A DNA stretch of 18,470 bases from assembly GCA_014382645.1 (NCBI GenBank), contig JACNJI010000261.1, positions 1 to 18,470 of the forward strand. Direction: 5' to 3'. The DNA comes from Verrucomicrobiota bacterium. Its GTDB lineage: Bacteria; Verrucomicrobiota; Verrucomicrobiia; Opitutales; Seribacteraceae. Made by a program: the position numbers and the translations under genes. Positions 8,155 through 15,084 of this stretch are shown here, in pieces. The notes beneath the pieces are model-generated. The model had not been told where the DNA came from and searched no databases. It saw only the letters and a list, made by a program, of their open reading frames with translations. Position 1 is the first letter of the stretch; every line of letters begins with the position of its first letter.

Positions 8155-9177
8155 ATGGAAAACTCCCCCAAGCAAAGCAATCCATTGGTTCATAATCAAG
8201 ACACTGAATCCTCCTCTTTGATAACTGGTTTCTTCCGCCTCTCGGAAACCGATAAAACATTGGCTCTACACTGGAAGAGCGGTTCATTAAAATATAGGGA
8301 CTTCAAACTTCTTCGCGAGGGAGGAATCGCCAAACTGTATTCCTGCTTCGACGACAACCTGGGGCGTCAAGTCGTGTACAAGACGCTCCACGAACACTTA
8401 GCGGAAGACGAGATAGAGATTCAGAGATTTCTACGCGAAGCACGTATAACCGCAAATATCGCACACCCCGGCACAGTACCGGTATACGAACTTGGCCGCG
8501 ACCGAAACGGGTTATTATTCTTCACCATGAAACATGTTCGTGGGCGCGACTTGCGAGAAATCATAGAGACGCTCAAGACACAAGACCCTCGTACGGAGAA
8601 AGCCTTCCCACTTCATGTTTTGATAGATATCTTGATTCAAGTTTGCCAAACGATCGCCCACACTCATTCCAGAGGCGTCATTCACAGAGATCTCAAACCA
8701 GCAAATATCCTGACCGGCGAATTCGGGGCAACCTATGTAATCGACTGGGGGATGGCAAAAGTTTGGGGTGAACCCGACTTGAATAAGCTTGTCATGAACA
8801 GAAAAGAGAATCGCGAACTAACTCCGGCGGGTCGACACTATGGAACCCCTCTCTACATGGCGCCGGAACTAGCCCGAGGAGATGCTCACATTGACGCACG
8901 AGCGGATATTTTCGGACTAGGCAACATTCTCTTCGAGATACTCACCCATCGCCAGCTCCTTTGCGGCAAAAGCATCACTGAAATCATAGATGAACTGCTC
9001 AACAAACCTTTTCCATCCCCTAGAGATACTGCCCCGGAACAAGACATTCCCCGCAAACTTGAGGAAATCTGCATGAAAGCACTGAAAAAAAACAGACGCG
9101 ACCGTTACCAAACGGCAGAAGCAATGATGGAAGACCTACTGAATTACTCAAAGAAAACGAAATCCTCTATTTCGTGA
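8155..9177 (+). CDS. Soluble Ser/Thr protein kinase (PknB-like, DWG variant)
   Basis: Protein of 340 residues, nearly all kinase domain, with a 45-residue N-terminal extension and no membrane segment, so it is cytoplasmic. Seen motifs: glycine-rich loop LREGGIAKLYS (53-63, poorer in glycine than usual), ATP lysine in VVYKTL (Lys76), helix-C glutamate in FLREARI (Glu95), catalytic loop HRDLKPANIL (His177 to Leu186), IDWGMAK (Asp197) in place of DFG, and YMAPEL (Ala236-Glu238). DWG is common in large kinase sets of planctomycetes, verrucomicrobia and myxobacteria. All catalytic residues are present, so it should be active. There is no PASTA, WD40 or other sensor domain. No Shine-Dalgarno sequence is visible before the ATG. 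It follows the sulfatase by 36 bases and may be read from the same transcript or from its own promoter near the dyad at 8116. Substrate unknown. Confidence 0.92.
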   Translation: MENSPKQSNPLVHNQDTESSSLITGFFRLSETDKTLALHWKSGSLKYRDFKLLREGGIAKLYSCFDDNLGRQVVYKTLHEHLAEDEIEIQRFLREARITANIAHPGTVPVYELGRDRNGLLFFTMKHVRGRDLREIIETLKTQDPRTEKAFPLHVLIDILIQVCQTIAHTHSRGVIHRDLKPANILTGEFGATYVIDWGMAKVWGEPDLNKLVMNRKENRELTPAGRHYGTPLYMAPELARGDAHIDARADIFGLGNILFEILTHRQLLCGKSITEIIDELLNKPFPSPRDTAPEQDIPRKLEEICMKALKKNRRDRYQTAEAMMEDLLNYSKKTKSSIS

Positions 9178-9317
9178 GAATAAAAAGGGCTGCGAGAGAT
9201 TGCCTGTTTTTCAGGCCACAGATCTAGTCTTTTCAAAGTTCACTCCGGATTAAGAAAAGGCTTATCTACAGTTGTAATTCCTGCACAAATAGCCGAGGTA
9301 ATTGTCAGCCAATGAAA

Positions 9318-9455
9318 TCAGTCGTTCGTCGAAACGAAACGATAGGTAAGCTTATTCTTCATGAACTTAGCGGCTGAAAATCCGTAAAGAGTTGGATTCC
9401 CCCAGTCATTCAAATTGATTCGTCCAAATTCATGTGCCGAAACATTAAGTGGTCG
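9318..9455 (-). pseudogene. Short coding-like remnant, start lost
   Basis: Forty-five sense codons end in TGA at 9318-9320. The residues look like real protein and not random translation: NVSAHEFGRINLND, WGNPTLYGFSAAKFM, KNKLTYRFVSTND. The frame stays open upstream to 9554, but that upstream part is rich in Arg, Gln and Cys, looks non-coding and offers no ATG, GTG or TTG start. The simplest reading is the 3' end of a decayed gene whose 5' part has been lost or replaced. The ending (hydrophobic-aromatic YGF then LTYRFVST) recalls the C-termini of calcineurin-type phosphoesterases, but this is only a resemblance and I do not assign a family. Confidence 0.3.
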
Positions 9456-9598
9456 CAGGCTCCTGGGCAGAAAGGGTTGCCTCTGGATTGTCCCCTCACA
9501 TGCCTTTCGAAACGACTGCTGAGGGAACCGCCGGCAGTGCCCACCCAGAAGAATTCATCCTGTTCCTATACGGCGTAGGACCCGGGAGAGTCCGCCAC
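9449..9598 (+). ncRNA. Candidate structured RNA, possibly 6S-like (uncertain)
   Basis: This block can fold into a long interrupted rod on the plus strand. GTGGT (9449-9453) pairs with GCCAC (9594-9598), GGGC (9465-9468) with GTCC (9590-9593), CTCTGG plus GTCC (9481-9493) with GGAC plus CCGGGAG (9578-9588), and the tip is ACTGCTG (9515-9521) with CGGCAGT (9532-9538) closing a 10-base loop. A large open bubble lies between the last two helices. A rod of about 150-180 bases with a central bubble is the architecture of 6S RNA, and pieces such as TGTCCCCT and GCCCACC recall its bubble flanks. I cannot confirm homology, strand or ends, and several of the helices are short. Treat as a candidate for covariance search only. 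Confidence 0.25.
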
Positions 9599-9828
9599 TT
9601 CAGGATTGGGCCAATCGGAGAACCGGTAAAAAGACCCACCCTAAGAGAGTTTCGACGGCCTTTGAATTTGTTCTGACATGAGTTCAGATGGTACTAGACA
9701 TTAACGATCTACCCTCGCTGGCAACTTAAACGAGCCAAAGAAAGTGCTTGTGGCAAGAATATCTTCTAAATCAAAGTCTTGCCAGTTGTATGCCTGCGAA
9801 GAAGCCTTGAATCATGAATTAAGCACGA

Positions 9829-9862
9829 AAAAGGCCGGCGAAAATTCTTCCGCCGGCCTTTT
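9829..9862. terminator. Strong bidirectional Rho-independent terminator
   Basis: A 12-bp perfect stem (9829-9840 with 9851-9862; GC core GGCCGGCG / CGCCGGCC) encloses the loop AAAATTCTTC and is flanked by A-runs and T-runs, so it works in both directions. On the minus strand it lies 31 bases after the glutamine synthetase stop and is its terminator. On the plus strand it would stop any transcript coming from the kinase or from the 9.4-9.6 kb block. Confidence 0.88.
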
Positions 9863-9893
9863 GTATTTATTGAAAGTTGGCGCTTGAAGCTAA

Positions 9894-10913
9894 TCAAGAA
9901 GCGAGAGCTTCATTAGTTGTCTTGATAACGACAGCGCTAATCCTATAAGGATCTCCATTGGAGGCTGGGCGGCGATCCTCGAGACGTCCTTTCCAACCGT
10001 CCTGGATGGTGGCCACGGGAATGCGGATGGAGGCTCCACGGTCAGAGACGCCATAGCTGAACTTATCGATCGCTTGGGTTTCGTGCAAGCCAGTCAAACG
10101 CTGGGCATTTTCGGCACCGTAAACGCTTACGTGACGATCAATATTCCGGCCAAAGTGTTCGCAAATCTTGGTCATGACATCCTCTCCACCTTGGTCACGC
10201 ATTACGCCGTTGGAAAAGTTGCAGTGCATACCGGAGCCATTCCAGTCGCCCTTAATCGGTTTGGGATGCAAATCAATGACAATTCCACACTTCTCGGCAG
10301 CACGCTCAAGAAGATAACGGGCAACCCAAACCTCGTCGCCGGCCTGACCCGCTCCCTTTGCGAAGATTTGATATTCCCACTGCCCCATCATTACCTCAGC
10401 GTTGATACCCTCGATGTTGATGCCCGCCTCGATACAAAGGTGAAGGTGCTCGTCAACAAGGTCGCGTCCAAAGGTGTTGGCCGCCCCGACGGAAGTGTAG
10501 TACGGACCCTGAGGGCCTGGGAAACCGTTCTCGGGGAAACCGAGCGGTAGATTGGTGTCAGGGTCAATGAGGGTATATTCCTGCTCGTAACCGAACCAGA
10601 AATCATCATCGTCCTCTTCGATCGTGGCTCGTCCGTTCGATTCATGAGGCGTTCCGTCGGCATTAAGCACTTCTGTCATTACCAGCCAACCGTTGCCTCC
10701 GAAACGATCAGGATCCGGAAAAACCGAAACGGGCTGTAGGAGGCAGTCTGAATTGTCACCGGACGCTTGCTCCGTTGAGGAACCGTCGAATGACCATTGC
10801 TTGGCGTCTTCCAGCTTTCCGCTGAAATCGTCAACAACCATCGTTTTACTTCGTAGACTCTGAGTCGGTTTGTATCCGTCGAGCCAAATGTATTCTAGCT
10901 TATGTTTGCTCAT
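9894..10913 (-). CDS. glnII: Glutamine synthetase type II (GSII, eukaryote-like)
   Basis: ATP-dependent synthesis of glutamine from glutamate and ammonia, in the cytoplasm. The length of 339 residues is that of GSII, well short of the about 470 of bacterial GSI. Motifs in order: EYIWLDGYKP (7-16), WSFDGSSTEQASG (40-52, beta-grasp domain), PVSVFPDPDRF, the metal-binding FGYEQEYTL (Glu110, Glu112), GINAEVMMGQWEYQI, NGSGMHCNFS, and the C-terminal GASIRIPVATIQDGW followed by EDRRPASNGDPY. No adenylylation-loop signature of GSI is present, as expected. The ATG at 10913 lacks a Shine-Dalgarno sequence. The 260 bases upstream (10914-11173) are free of genes and presumably hold its promoter, but I see neither a convincing -35/-10 pair nor a sigma-54 site. 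A strong terminator follows at 9829-9862. Identification is secure. Confidence 0.95.
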   Translation of the reverse strand: MSKHKLEYIWLDGYKPTQSLRSKTMVVDDFSGKLEDAKQWSFDGSSTEQASGDNSDCLLQPVSVFPDPDRFGGNGWLVMTEVLNADGTPHESNGRATIEEDDDDFWFGYEQEYTLIDPDTNLPLGFPENGFPGPQGPYYTSVGAANTFGRDLVDEHLHLCIEAGINIEGINAEVMMGQWEYQIFAKGAGQAGDEVWVARYLLERAAEKCGIVIDLHPKPIKGDWNGSGMHCNFSNGVMRDQGGEDVMTKICEHFGRNIDRHVSVYGAENAQRLTGLHETQAIDKFSYGVSDRGASIRIPVATIQDGWKGRLEDRRPASNGDPYRISAVVIKTTNEALAS

Positions 10914-11173
10914 TACTGATTGGAATTTTATTGTATGGTACTTGAGTAGTGTTAGAGAGAGGATTTATTTAGTATGTAAGGTTTTGAAACTGAGAGACAG
11001 TGGAATTTCGAGTCCCTAAAACTCAGGGTGTAATGCAAATATCAATTTAAGCCATCTAGCAACTGGTGCGCCAAGCCCTTTTCTCAAGGAAATTCGGACT
11101 CAATTTAGGCAATTCGTTTAATATTATAAACCAAATTCGGACAAATGGGATACTCCAAGAAGTCTTTACCAGT

Positions 11174-11746
11174 TTAATTCAATTCCGGATCATCCGGGGC
11201 ATCGACAAGAAAACGCAGCTCGTCACTTACCGAACCAACGACGTTCTTCCAAACCACCTGTTTGTCCTCGAGTTGGGCAAACAGTTCCTTGTCAAGGGTG
11301 GAAACGATCCAGGCGTCTTCATTCAATTCATACTCCAGTTGCCCCGGAGACCAACCCGAGTGCCCCACGAAACAGGCTATTTTAACAGAGGGGTTGTCGG
11401 CTCGTAAGTCCTCGGCTTTTTCCATGTCGATTCCGAAATAAAGTTTAAAGGAACTGGGAGAATCGAGCCATTCCCAAGCGGCAATGATAAGTTTCTCTGT
11501 CTCTACGGGTCCACCTTCATACACGGGGGTCTCCCCAAAGGATTTACCGATGAAAGAAGAGTCGAGGTCGGACAACTTGCGCCCCATGGGCCGATTCAGA
11601 ATAACTCCCAAAGTACCTTGCTCCTTGGAGTGTGACGAAAGAAAAACGATCGTCTTTAGGAAATTCGGATCAAGGAGTGAGGGATGTGACAAAATAATGG
11701 ATCCGGAAAGTGTACTCTTGGGTTGATGGCGCTCGGAGAATTTCAT
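11174..11746 (-). CDS. yqgE: YqgE/AlgH family protein (UPF0301)
   Basis: Conserved cytoplasmic protein of about 190 residues and unclear biochemical role. Family hallmarks are present: SGSIILSHPSLLDPNFLKTIV near the front, TLGVILNRPMGR, VYEGGPVE, KIACFVGHSGWSPGQLEYEL and WIVSTLDKELF. The GHSGWSPGQLE block is diagnostic. AlgH was first linked to alginate regulation in Pseudomonas, but the family is broadly distributed and its function is unsettled. The ATG at 11746 is used here. A TTG directly before it (11749) would sit closer to the purine-rich GAGAGGA upstream and is an alternative that adds one residue. It is separated from glnII by 260 bases, so it probably has its own transcript or shares that of the cytochrome gene upstream on the same strand. 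Confidence 0.92.
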   Translation of the reverse strand: MKFSERHQPKSTLSGSIILSHPSLLDPNFLKTIVFLSSHSKEQGTLGVILNRPMGRKLSDLDSSFIGKSFGETPVYEGGPVETEKLIIAAWEWLDSPSSFKLYFGIDMEKAEDLRADNPSVKIACFVGHSGWSPGQLEYELNEDAWIVSTLDKELFAQLEDKQVVWKNVVGSVSDELRFLVDAPDDPELN

Positions 11747-11853
11747 CAAGGGTAGAAATTCCTCTCAACCGGAAAAAAAGCAAGCTTAGATTCTCTAAAA
11801 ACAACTCCGGACATCCCACTGAAATCCGAAAACAAAATTCACAATCAACAACC

Positions 11854-11869
11854 CTAGCTGCAAAGCTAG
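11854..11869 (-). terminator. GNRA-type hairpin after the cytochrome gene, weak terminator candidate
   Basis: CTAGCT (11854-11859) and AGCTAG (11864-11869) form a 6-bp stem. On the minus strand it is followed by a T-rich stretch, GGTTGTTGATTGTG, which is not a clean U-run. On the plus strand the loop reads GCAA. It lies between the cytochrome stop at 11892 and the yqgE start at 11746 and could partly separate the two genes. Confidence 0.25.
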
Positions 11870-11891
11870 CTAGTGTTATGCAGGCTAAACG

Positions 11892-12305
11892 TTAGCCTTT
11901 GCGCTTGAGCACAACTCCGGGGGCCCAAGCGGCGCCGGCATCGATCCAATCCTTGATGATCTTTTGTTGAGCGGGGGTTAAGGGGTCTCCCTTCGGGGGC
12001 ATAATATCGTCATGGTCTTTCTCCAAAGTAATGCGCTTGTATAATTGACTCTTCGCTGCATTGCCCGGAATCACACCGGCCTCTTCGGATTCGCCGCCCT
12101 TTAGGATGTTCTCGCGAGTATCGACGCGGTATCCACCCTTCGGTTTACGAAGTCGCGTACCCTTCTTGTAAGGGGCGGCATGGCAATCGATGCAATTCTC
12201 CTGTAGAATCGGCAGGATGTCCTTGTTGAAGTCGGGTGCGGCGTTAAGCCCGGCGGCGGAAAAGCCGACGGCGAGTATACTGGTGATGATACTTTTTATT
12301 GTCAT
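11892..12305 (-). CDS. Small exported c-type cytochrome domain protein
   Basis: Protein of 137 residues with a signal peptide (about 1-22, ending GLNAA). It carries one haem-binding motif, CIDCH at 38-42, and a MPPKGDPLTPAQ segment at 102-113 whose Met102 is the likely second haem ligand. The layout FNKDILPILQENCIDCH ... DIMPP ... LTPAQQKIIKDWIDAGA is that of the planctomycete/verrucomicrobial cytochrome domain usually found fused in front of DUF1549/DUF1553 modules. Here it stands alone, with nothing fused after residue 137. Electron carriage in the periplasm is the family role; partner unknown. Haem attachment would need a cytochrome c maturation system outside the window. No Shine-Dalgarno sequence precedes the ATG. 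A same-strand unknown gene ends 92 bases upstream. Confidence 0.88.
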   Translation of the reverse strand: MTIKSIITSILAVGFSAAGLNAAPDFNKDILPILQENCIDCHAAPYKKGTRLRKPKGGYRVDTRENILKGGESEEAGVIPGNAAKSQLYKRITLEKDHDDIMPPKGDPLTPAQQKIIKDWIDAGAAWAPGVVLKRKG

Positions 12306-12364
12306 GTTATATTAGATAATTGCCAAAGAGTCATGATTTAGGACAAAAAGATTTCGCAGAAACC

Positions 12365-12383
12365 CTTTCCACAATGGGGAAAG
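12365..12383 (-). terminator. Possible weak terminator after the 115-residue unknown
   Basis: CTTTCC (12365-12370) pairs with GGAAAG (12378-12383). On the minus strand the hairpin lies 15 bases after the stop at 12398 and is followed by GGGTTTCTG, a poor U-run. Low confidence. Confidence 0.2.
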
Positions 12384-12397
12384 AAAAGGGAGGAAGA

Positions 12398-12745
12398 CTA
12401 AGCGGCGGGAACAGCTTCGGCTAGAGGAGTTGCAATCGTATCGTCGAGGTCTGCAGCTGCATCCGCTGATTCCGAGCCATCTGCCGAAACGACACCCGGC
12501 TTCTCGGGTGGAGCCGTTGCCTCGGCATCACCCCATTGCTCTTCGTATAGGACCTTGAGGTGGGTAAATACTTCAACGATTGCTTTGTCTTCCTCTATTT
12601 CGAAGAGCTTGAGAATCAGATCCTTGTTATTTCTCATCTGCATCCGCTTGCCGATGCTTTCCAGACCACGATAACTGTTGATCACCTCGCGGGCTTCTTC
12701 TTGCTTATTTAAAATGCGTTTGGCTTCTCGGTAATTGATAGACAT
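12398..12745 (-). CDS. Unknown 115-residue protein with helical N-part and acidic Ala-rich tail
   Basis: Not recognised. Residues 1-75 are charged and should be mostly helical (SINYREAKRILNKQEEAREV, then NNKDLILKLFEIEEDKAIVE and FTHLKVLYEEQWGD). Residues about 76-115 are low-complexity, rich in Ala, Pro, Glu and Asp, and probably unstructured. There is no signal peptide or membrane segment, so it is cytoplasmic. The base composition resembles its neighbours and the frame is clean from ATG to TAG, which favours a real gene. It is flanked on the same strand by a small membrane protein gene and the cytochrome gene, with gaps of about 95 bases on each side; this gives no functional clue. A small partner or adaptor protein is conceivable but is only a guess. 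Confidence 0.65.
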   Translation of the reverse strand: MSINYREAKRILNKQEEAREVINSYRGLESIGKRMQMRNNKDLILKLFEIEEDKAIVEVFTHLKVLYEEQWGDAEATAPPEKPGVVSADGSESADAAADLDDTIATPLAEAVPAA

Positions 12746-12842
12746 GGCGAATAATTAGATTGGGTTCGCAGTAAATATGTTCAGTTTTACTATTTCGCAA
12801 AGATCGAGGCATAGTCAAGCCACTTCCTTTTTTCGGAATAAA

Positions 12843-13070
12843 TCAACCGCCGAGGAGAGGAGATCCGGCCCGATATAAAGCCGTACCCAGCCAAATCACC
12901 AGAGCACCGTAAAAAACACCAAACGCCTTGGTCACAGGAAATATGCGGGAACACTTCCCGAACTTCGACTCATACCAGTCCTGCCCGACCCAAGCCACGA
13001 TGTTGTAACCGCAGCAATCCACCGCGATCAACCACCATACAATCGCCTCAAACCATTCCGAGAAATTCAT
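12843..13070 (-). CDS. Unknown small inner-membrane protein (75 residues, two helices)
   Basis: Not recognised as a named family. Two hydrophobic segments, about residues 7-28 (FEAIVWWLIAVDCCGYNIVA) and 49-66 (AFGVFYGALVIWLGTALY), flank a hydrophilic loop with Trp, Tyr and a Cys (DWYESKFGKCSRIFPVTK). Three cysteines (19, 20 and 40) could be redox-active or bind metal, but no known motif is formed. The ATG lies 22 bases after the stop of the upstream lipoprotein gene on the same strand, so the two are likely co-transcribed. The strongly amphipathic composition and clean frame support a real gene. Confidence 0.62.
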   Translation of the reverse strand: MNFSEWFEAIVWWLIAVDCCGYNIVAWVGQDWYESKFGKCSRIFPVTKAFGVFYGALVIWLGTALYRAGSPLLGG

Positions 13071-13092
13071 TGCTTAAGGCACAAAGACCCTT

Positions 13093-14034
13093 TCAGTCCC
13101 CGACCACGCCGAACGAAAGAAATTGAGGTAAAACGCCTTTCACTGCTTTGGGCTTATGGAGAAGCTTTGGATGTTTTGCTCGAATATAGTTGAGGGCATT
13201 GCGGGAATAACCGGTGAAGCATTTCTTTTGCAAGACGACCTTTTCGTCGACCACACCGCCCATTTCCAAAGTTGCGACACCTTTTCGAAAATCGAGGCGA
13301 AAACCTTCAGGCAGATCCTCTCCCCCTTCCTTTTCGACACGATCGTAGTCCAACTTCGTCACCGGAAACTGCACGCGCAACAGATTTCCCTCGTGAACAA
13401 GAAAGTCGTAATCGACCTCGAGAGCCTTCTCCAGTAAATCGATACTTTCGCGGCTGAAGAAACTCTTGACGGTCTCCGCCTGTTCTTTACGCAATTCCGG
13501 CAACTTTGCCACGAACTGACGGCGAAAACCCTCGTTCGCCAATCGAATGAATTTGGTGAAATGAGAAATGCGCATGGTCTGCGCTCCACACAAACGCTTG
13601 TTCTCATCGAGATAGAAACCGATGTTCTCAATCTTCACGTCGTCCAGCAAGGCCCGTAAGAGTTTCTTCTCGGGCTTGCCGAAAACTTCACCTTGCTTCT
13701 CGCCACCCTGGCCCTTTTGCAGGGCTTCGGCGAAACCGGCTCGGTTGTACTCGCTTATCCAGTTGTTGAAGAAAAACGCGCGACCACCCGAAAGAACCGA
13801 TTCCAGTTGCGTCACCTGTTGCTCGCTCAATTGCTCGTCCGTAGCGACGTCATCCGAGCGACCGTCAAATCCGGCCTTGGTCGCTCCGTAAATGCCTTCG
13901 TACTTGAGGGTAACCAACAAGGTGTCGTCCTTCTTTTCATAATGATAAGCCAGTTCCTGACTTTCAAATTCGATGCAGGAGCTAAACGGGATTAACAAGC
14001 AAGCCACGAGAAACCTAAAGCGCAAACGATTCAT
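13093..14034 (-). CDS. Probable lipoprotein of unknown function
   Basis: Protein of 313 residues. The N-terminus reads MNRLRFRFLVACLLIPFSSC, a basic start and hydrophobic core ending at Cys20, which fits a lipoprotein signal although the residue at -3 (Phe) is not ideal. The mature part has no domain I recognise; it mixes beta-rich stretches (DDTLLVTLKYEGIYGATKAG, GFRLDFRKGVATLEMGG) with a helical middle (FIRLANEGFRRQFVAKL). An in-frame start at 14127 would add 31 residues, but that would overlap the divergent protease gene and bury the signal, so the ATG at 14034 is preferred. It is followed by the small membrane protein gene after 22 bases. It diverges from the protease gene with a 66-base gap, so a shared regulatory region is likely. 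Confidence 0.72.
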   Translation of the reverse strand: MNRLRFRFLVACLLIPFSSCIEFESQELAYHYEKKDDTLLVTLKYEGIYGATKAGFDGRSDDVATDEQLSEQQVTQLESVLSGGRAFFFNNWISEYNRAGFAEALQKGQGGEKQGEVFGKPEKKLLRALLDDVKIENIGFYLDENKRLCGAQTMRISHFTKFIRLANEGFRRQFVAKLPELRKEQAETVKSFFSRESIDLLEKALEVDYDFLVHEGNLLRVQFPVTKLDYDRVEKEGGEDLPEGFRLDFRKGVATLEMGGVVDEKVVLQKKCFTGYSRNALNYIRAKHPKLLHKPKAVKGVLPQFLSFGVVGD

Positions 14035-14100
14035 TGGCGGCAAATCTACGTAAATGTTCAGCTTAGGCAAAGTGATTTGTTGCTCTTTTACATGGAAACC

Positions 14101-15084
14101 ATGAAACAAAAGTCCATGAACATTCATTTGCTCGCAATAATCGCTTTACTTTCAGTCGGCTCAATGCTTGCTGCCGACGACAACAAGTCAAAAGCAAAAC
14201 CTCTCTACGCCAAGGTAGTCCCGGCCTGCTTGGAAATACTCGTAGGCGGACGCTTGGACGGTTCCGCCGCCATCGTGAGCGCAGAAGGTCTTGTCCTTAC
14301 CGCCTGCCACGTAATTCGCAAGAAGAGCAAGAGTTACGAGGCCCTTTCCCCTACCCTCGGCCGCCATCCACTGGAACTGGTTTGCACGGACCGTTCGCAT
14401 GATCTGGCCCTACTTTCCCTACCGAAACGGGAAAAACCATACCCATTTCTTAAGGTCGCAAGAAACATCCCGAACGAGGGAAGGCCAAGCTATCTTTTGG
14501 GAGCTCCCGTATTTCGACACAACCTTCTCATCACGGGATACGTAGCTAAGAAAAAATCGAGTTTCGAGTGGTACGACGGAGCCTTTGCCGAAACCTTCGC
14601 CATCGCGGGCATTGGAGCCGGGGGTACGTCAGGCGGTCCTTGGCTAAACGCCAAAGGCGAAATCATTGGCGTTCAGGTTGCCTCCATGACCTTGGGCGAC
14701 GTACATCAAGGAATAGCTTCCGCCATCCCTCCGACTGCCATTCGCTCCTTGATTAAAAAGAAGGAAACGGTCGTCACACCGACCATTCAGGCTGCAGTTG
14801 AGGAAATCTGGGGACAATCCCCCGAGTTCTTGGAAAAAATCAAACCAAACACGAAGGGTCTTTTACTAAGACAGGTAGCAAAAGGTGGAGTCGCGGCAAA
14901 GGCGGGACTAAAGGACGAGGAAATAATTCTGAAAGTCGGTGGCAAGAGGATCTTCGAAAGGATCGAACCCTTCATGCAAATGCTACGCAGGAAAAAGCCA
15001 GGGGACACGTTACTCCTTCACGTCGCCGACTCGAAGGGGGAAGGTCGGCGCACAGTAAAGATCAAGTTGGCCGAGCTGAAATAA
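14101..15084 (+). CDS. Exported trypsin/HtrA-like serine protease with one PDZ domain
   Basis: Predicted periplasmic endopeptidase of 327 residues. A signal peptide covers about 1-25 (NIHLLAIIALLSVGSMLA). The catalytic triad is visible: His70 in LTACHVI, Asp101 in HDLALLSL, Ser177 in GGTSGGPW. A PDZ-type domain occupies about 238-325 (GLLLRQVAKGGVAAKAGLKD, then IILKVGGKRI). HtrA/Deg proteins have this protease-PDZ order, but this one is short and has only one PDZ. In-frame starts at 14077, 14092, 14101 and 14116 are possible; 14101 has a GGA five bases upstream and gives a lysine-led signal peptide. It diverges from the unknown lipoprotein and its last 23 bases overlap the end of the opposing YfiR-family gene. 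A role in envelope protein quality control or in processing is inferred from the family. Confidence 0.88.
   Translation: MKQKSMNIHLLAIIALLSVGSMLAADDNKSKAKPLYAKVVPACLEILVGGRLDGSAAIVSAEGLVLTACHVIRKKSKSYEALSPTLGRHPLELVCTDRSHDLALLSLPKREKPYPFLKVARNIPNEGRPSYLLGAPVFRHNLLITGYVAKKKSSFEWYDGAFAETFAIAGIGAGGTSGGPWLNAKGEIIGVQVASMTLGDVHQGIASAIPPTAIRSLIKKKETVVTPTIQAAVEEIWGQSPEFLEKIKPNTKGLLLRQVAKGGVAAKAGLKDEEIILKVGGKRIFERIEPFMQMLRRKKPGDTLLLHVADSKGEGRRTVKIKLAELK

Larger units (their letters stand above)
9178..9828. other. Long intergenic gap without an intact gene
   Basis: Between the kinase stop and the glutamine synthetase terminator I find no intact gene. The stretch holds a small hairpin just after the kinase (GCCTG 9202-9206, CAGGC 9212-9216, T-rich loop), a minus-strand coding-like remnant (9318-9455), a base-pairable block at 9449-9598 and then about 150 bases (9677-9828) in which I see nothing. 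A plus-strand frame at 9449-9676 of 75 codons looks like chance. Confidence 0.5.

Noticed and set aside
9604..9616. Dyad GATTGG-G-CCAATC
   Set aside because: Short, with no U-run for a terminator and no promoter or gene positioned to use it.
9449..9676. Plus-strand frame of 75 codons in the gap after the kinase
   Set aside because: GTG start without a ribosome binding site, no recognisable motif, rich in Gly, Pro and Arg, and it overlaps the base-pairable block. Most likely chance.
9178..9893. tmRNA, RNase P RNA or SRP RNA in the gap
   Set aside because: None of the conserved core words or the tRNA-like ends of these RNAs are visible on either strand.
11882..11898. AGGCTAA-ACG-TTAGCCT inverted repeat at the cytochrome stop
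   Set aside because: It overlaps the stop codon and is not followed by a U-run on either strand, so not a convincing terminator.
14035..14127. 31-residue N-terminal extension of the lipoprotein
   Set aside because: It would bury the lipoprotein signal and overlap the start region of the divergent protease gene.
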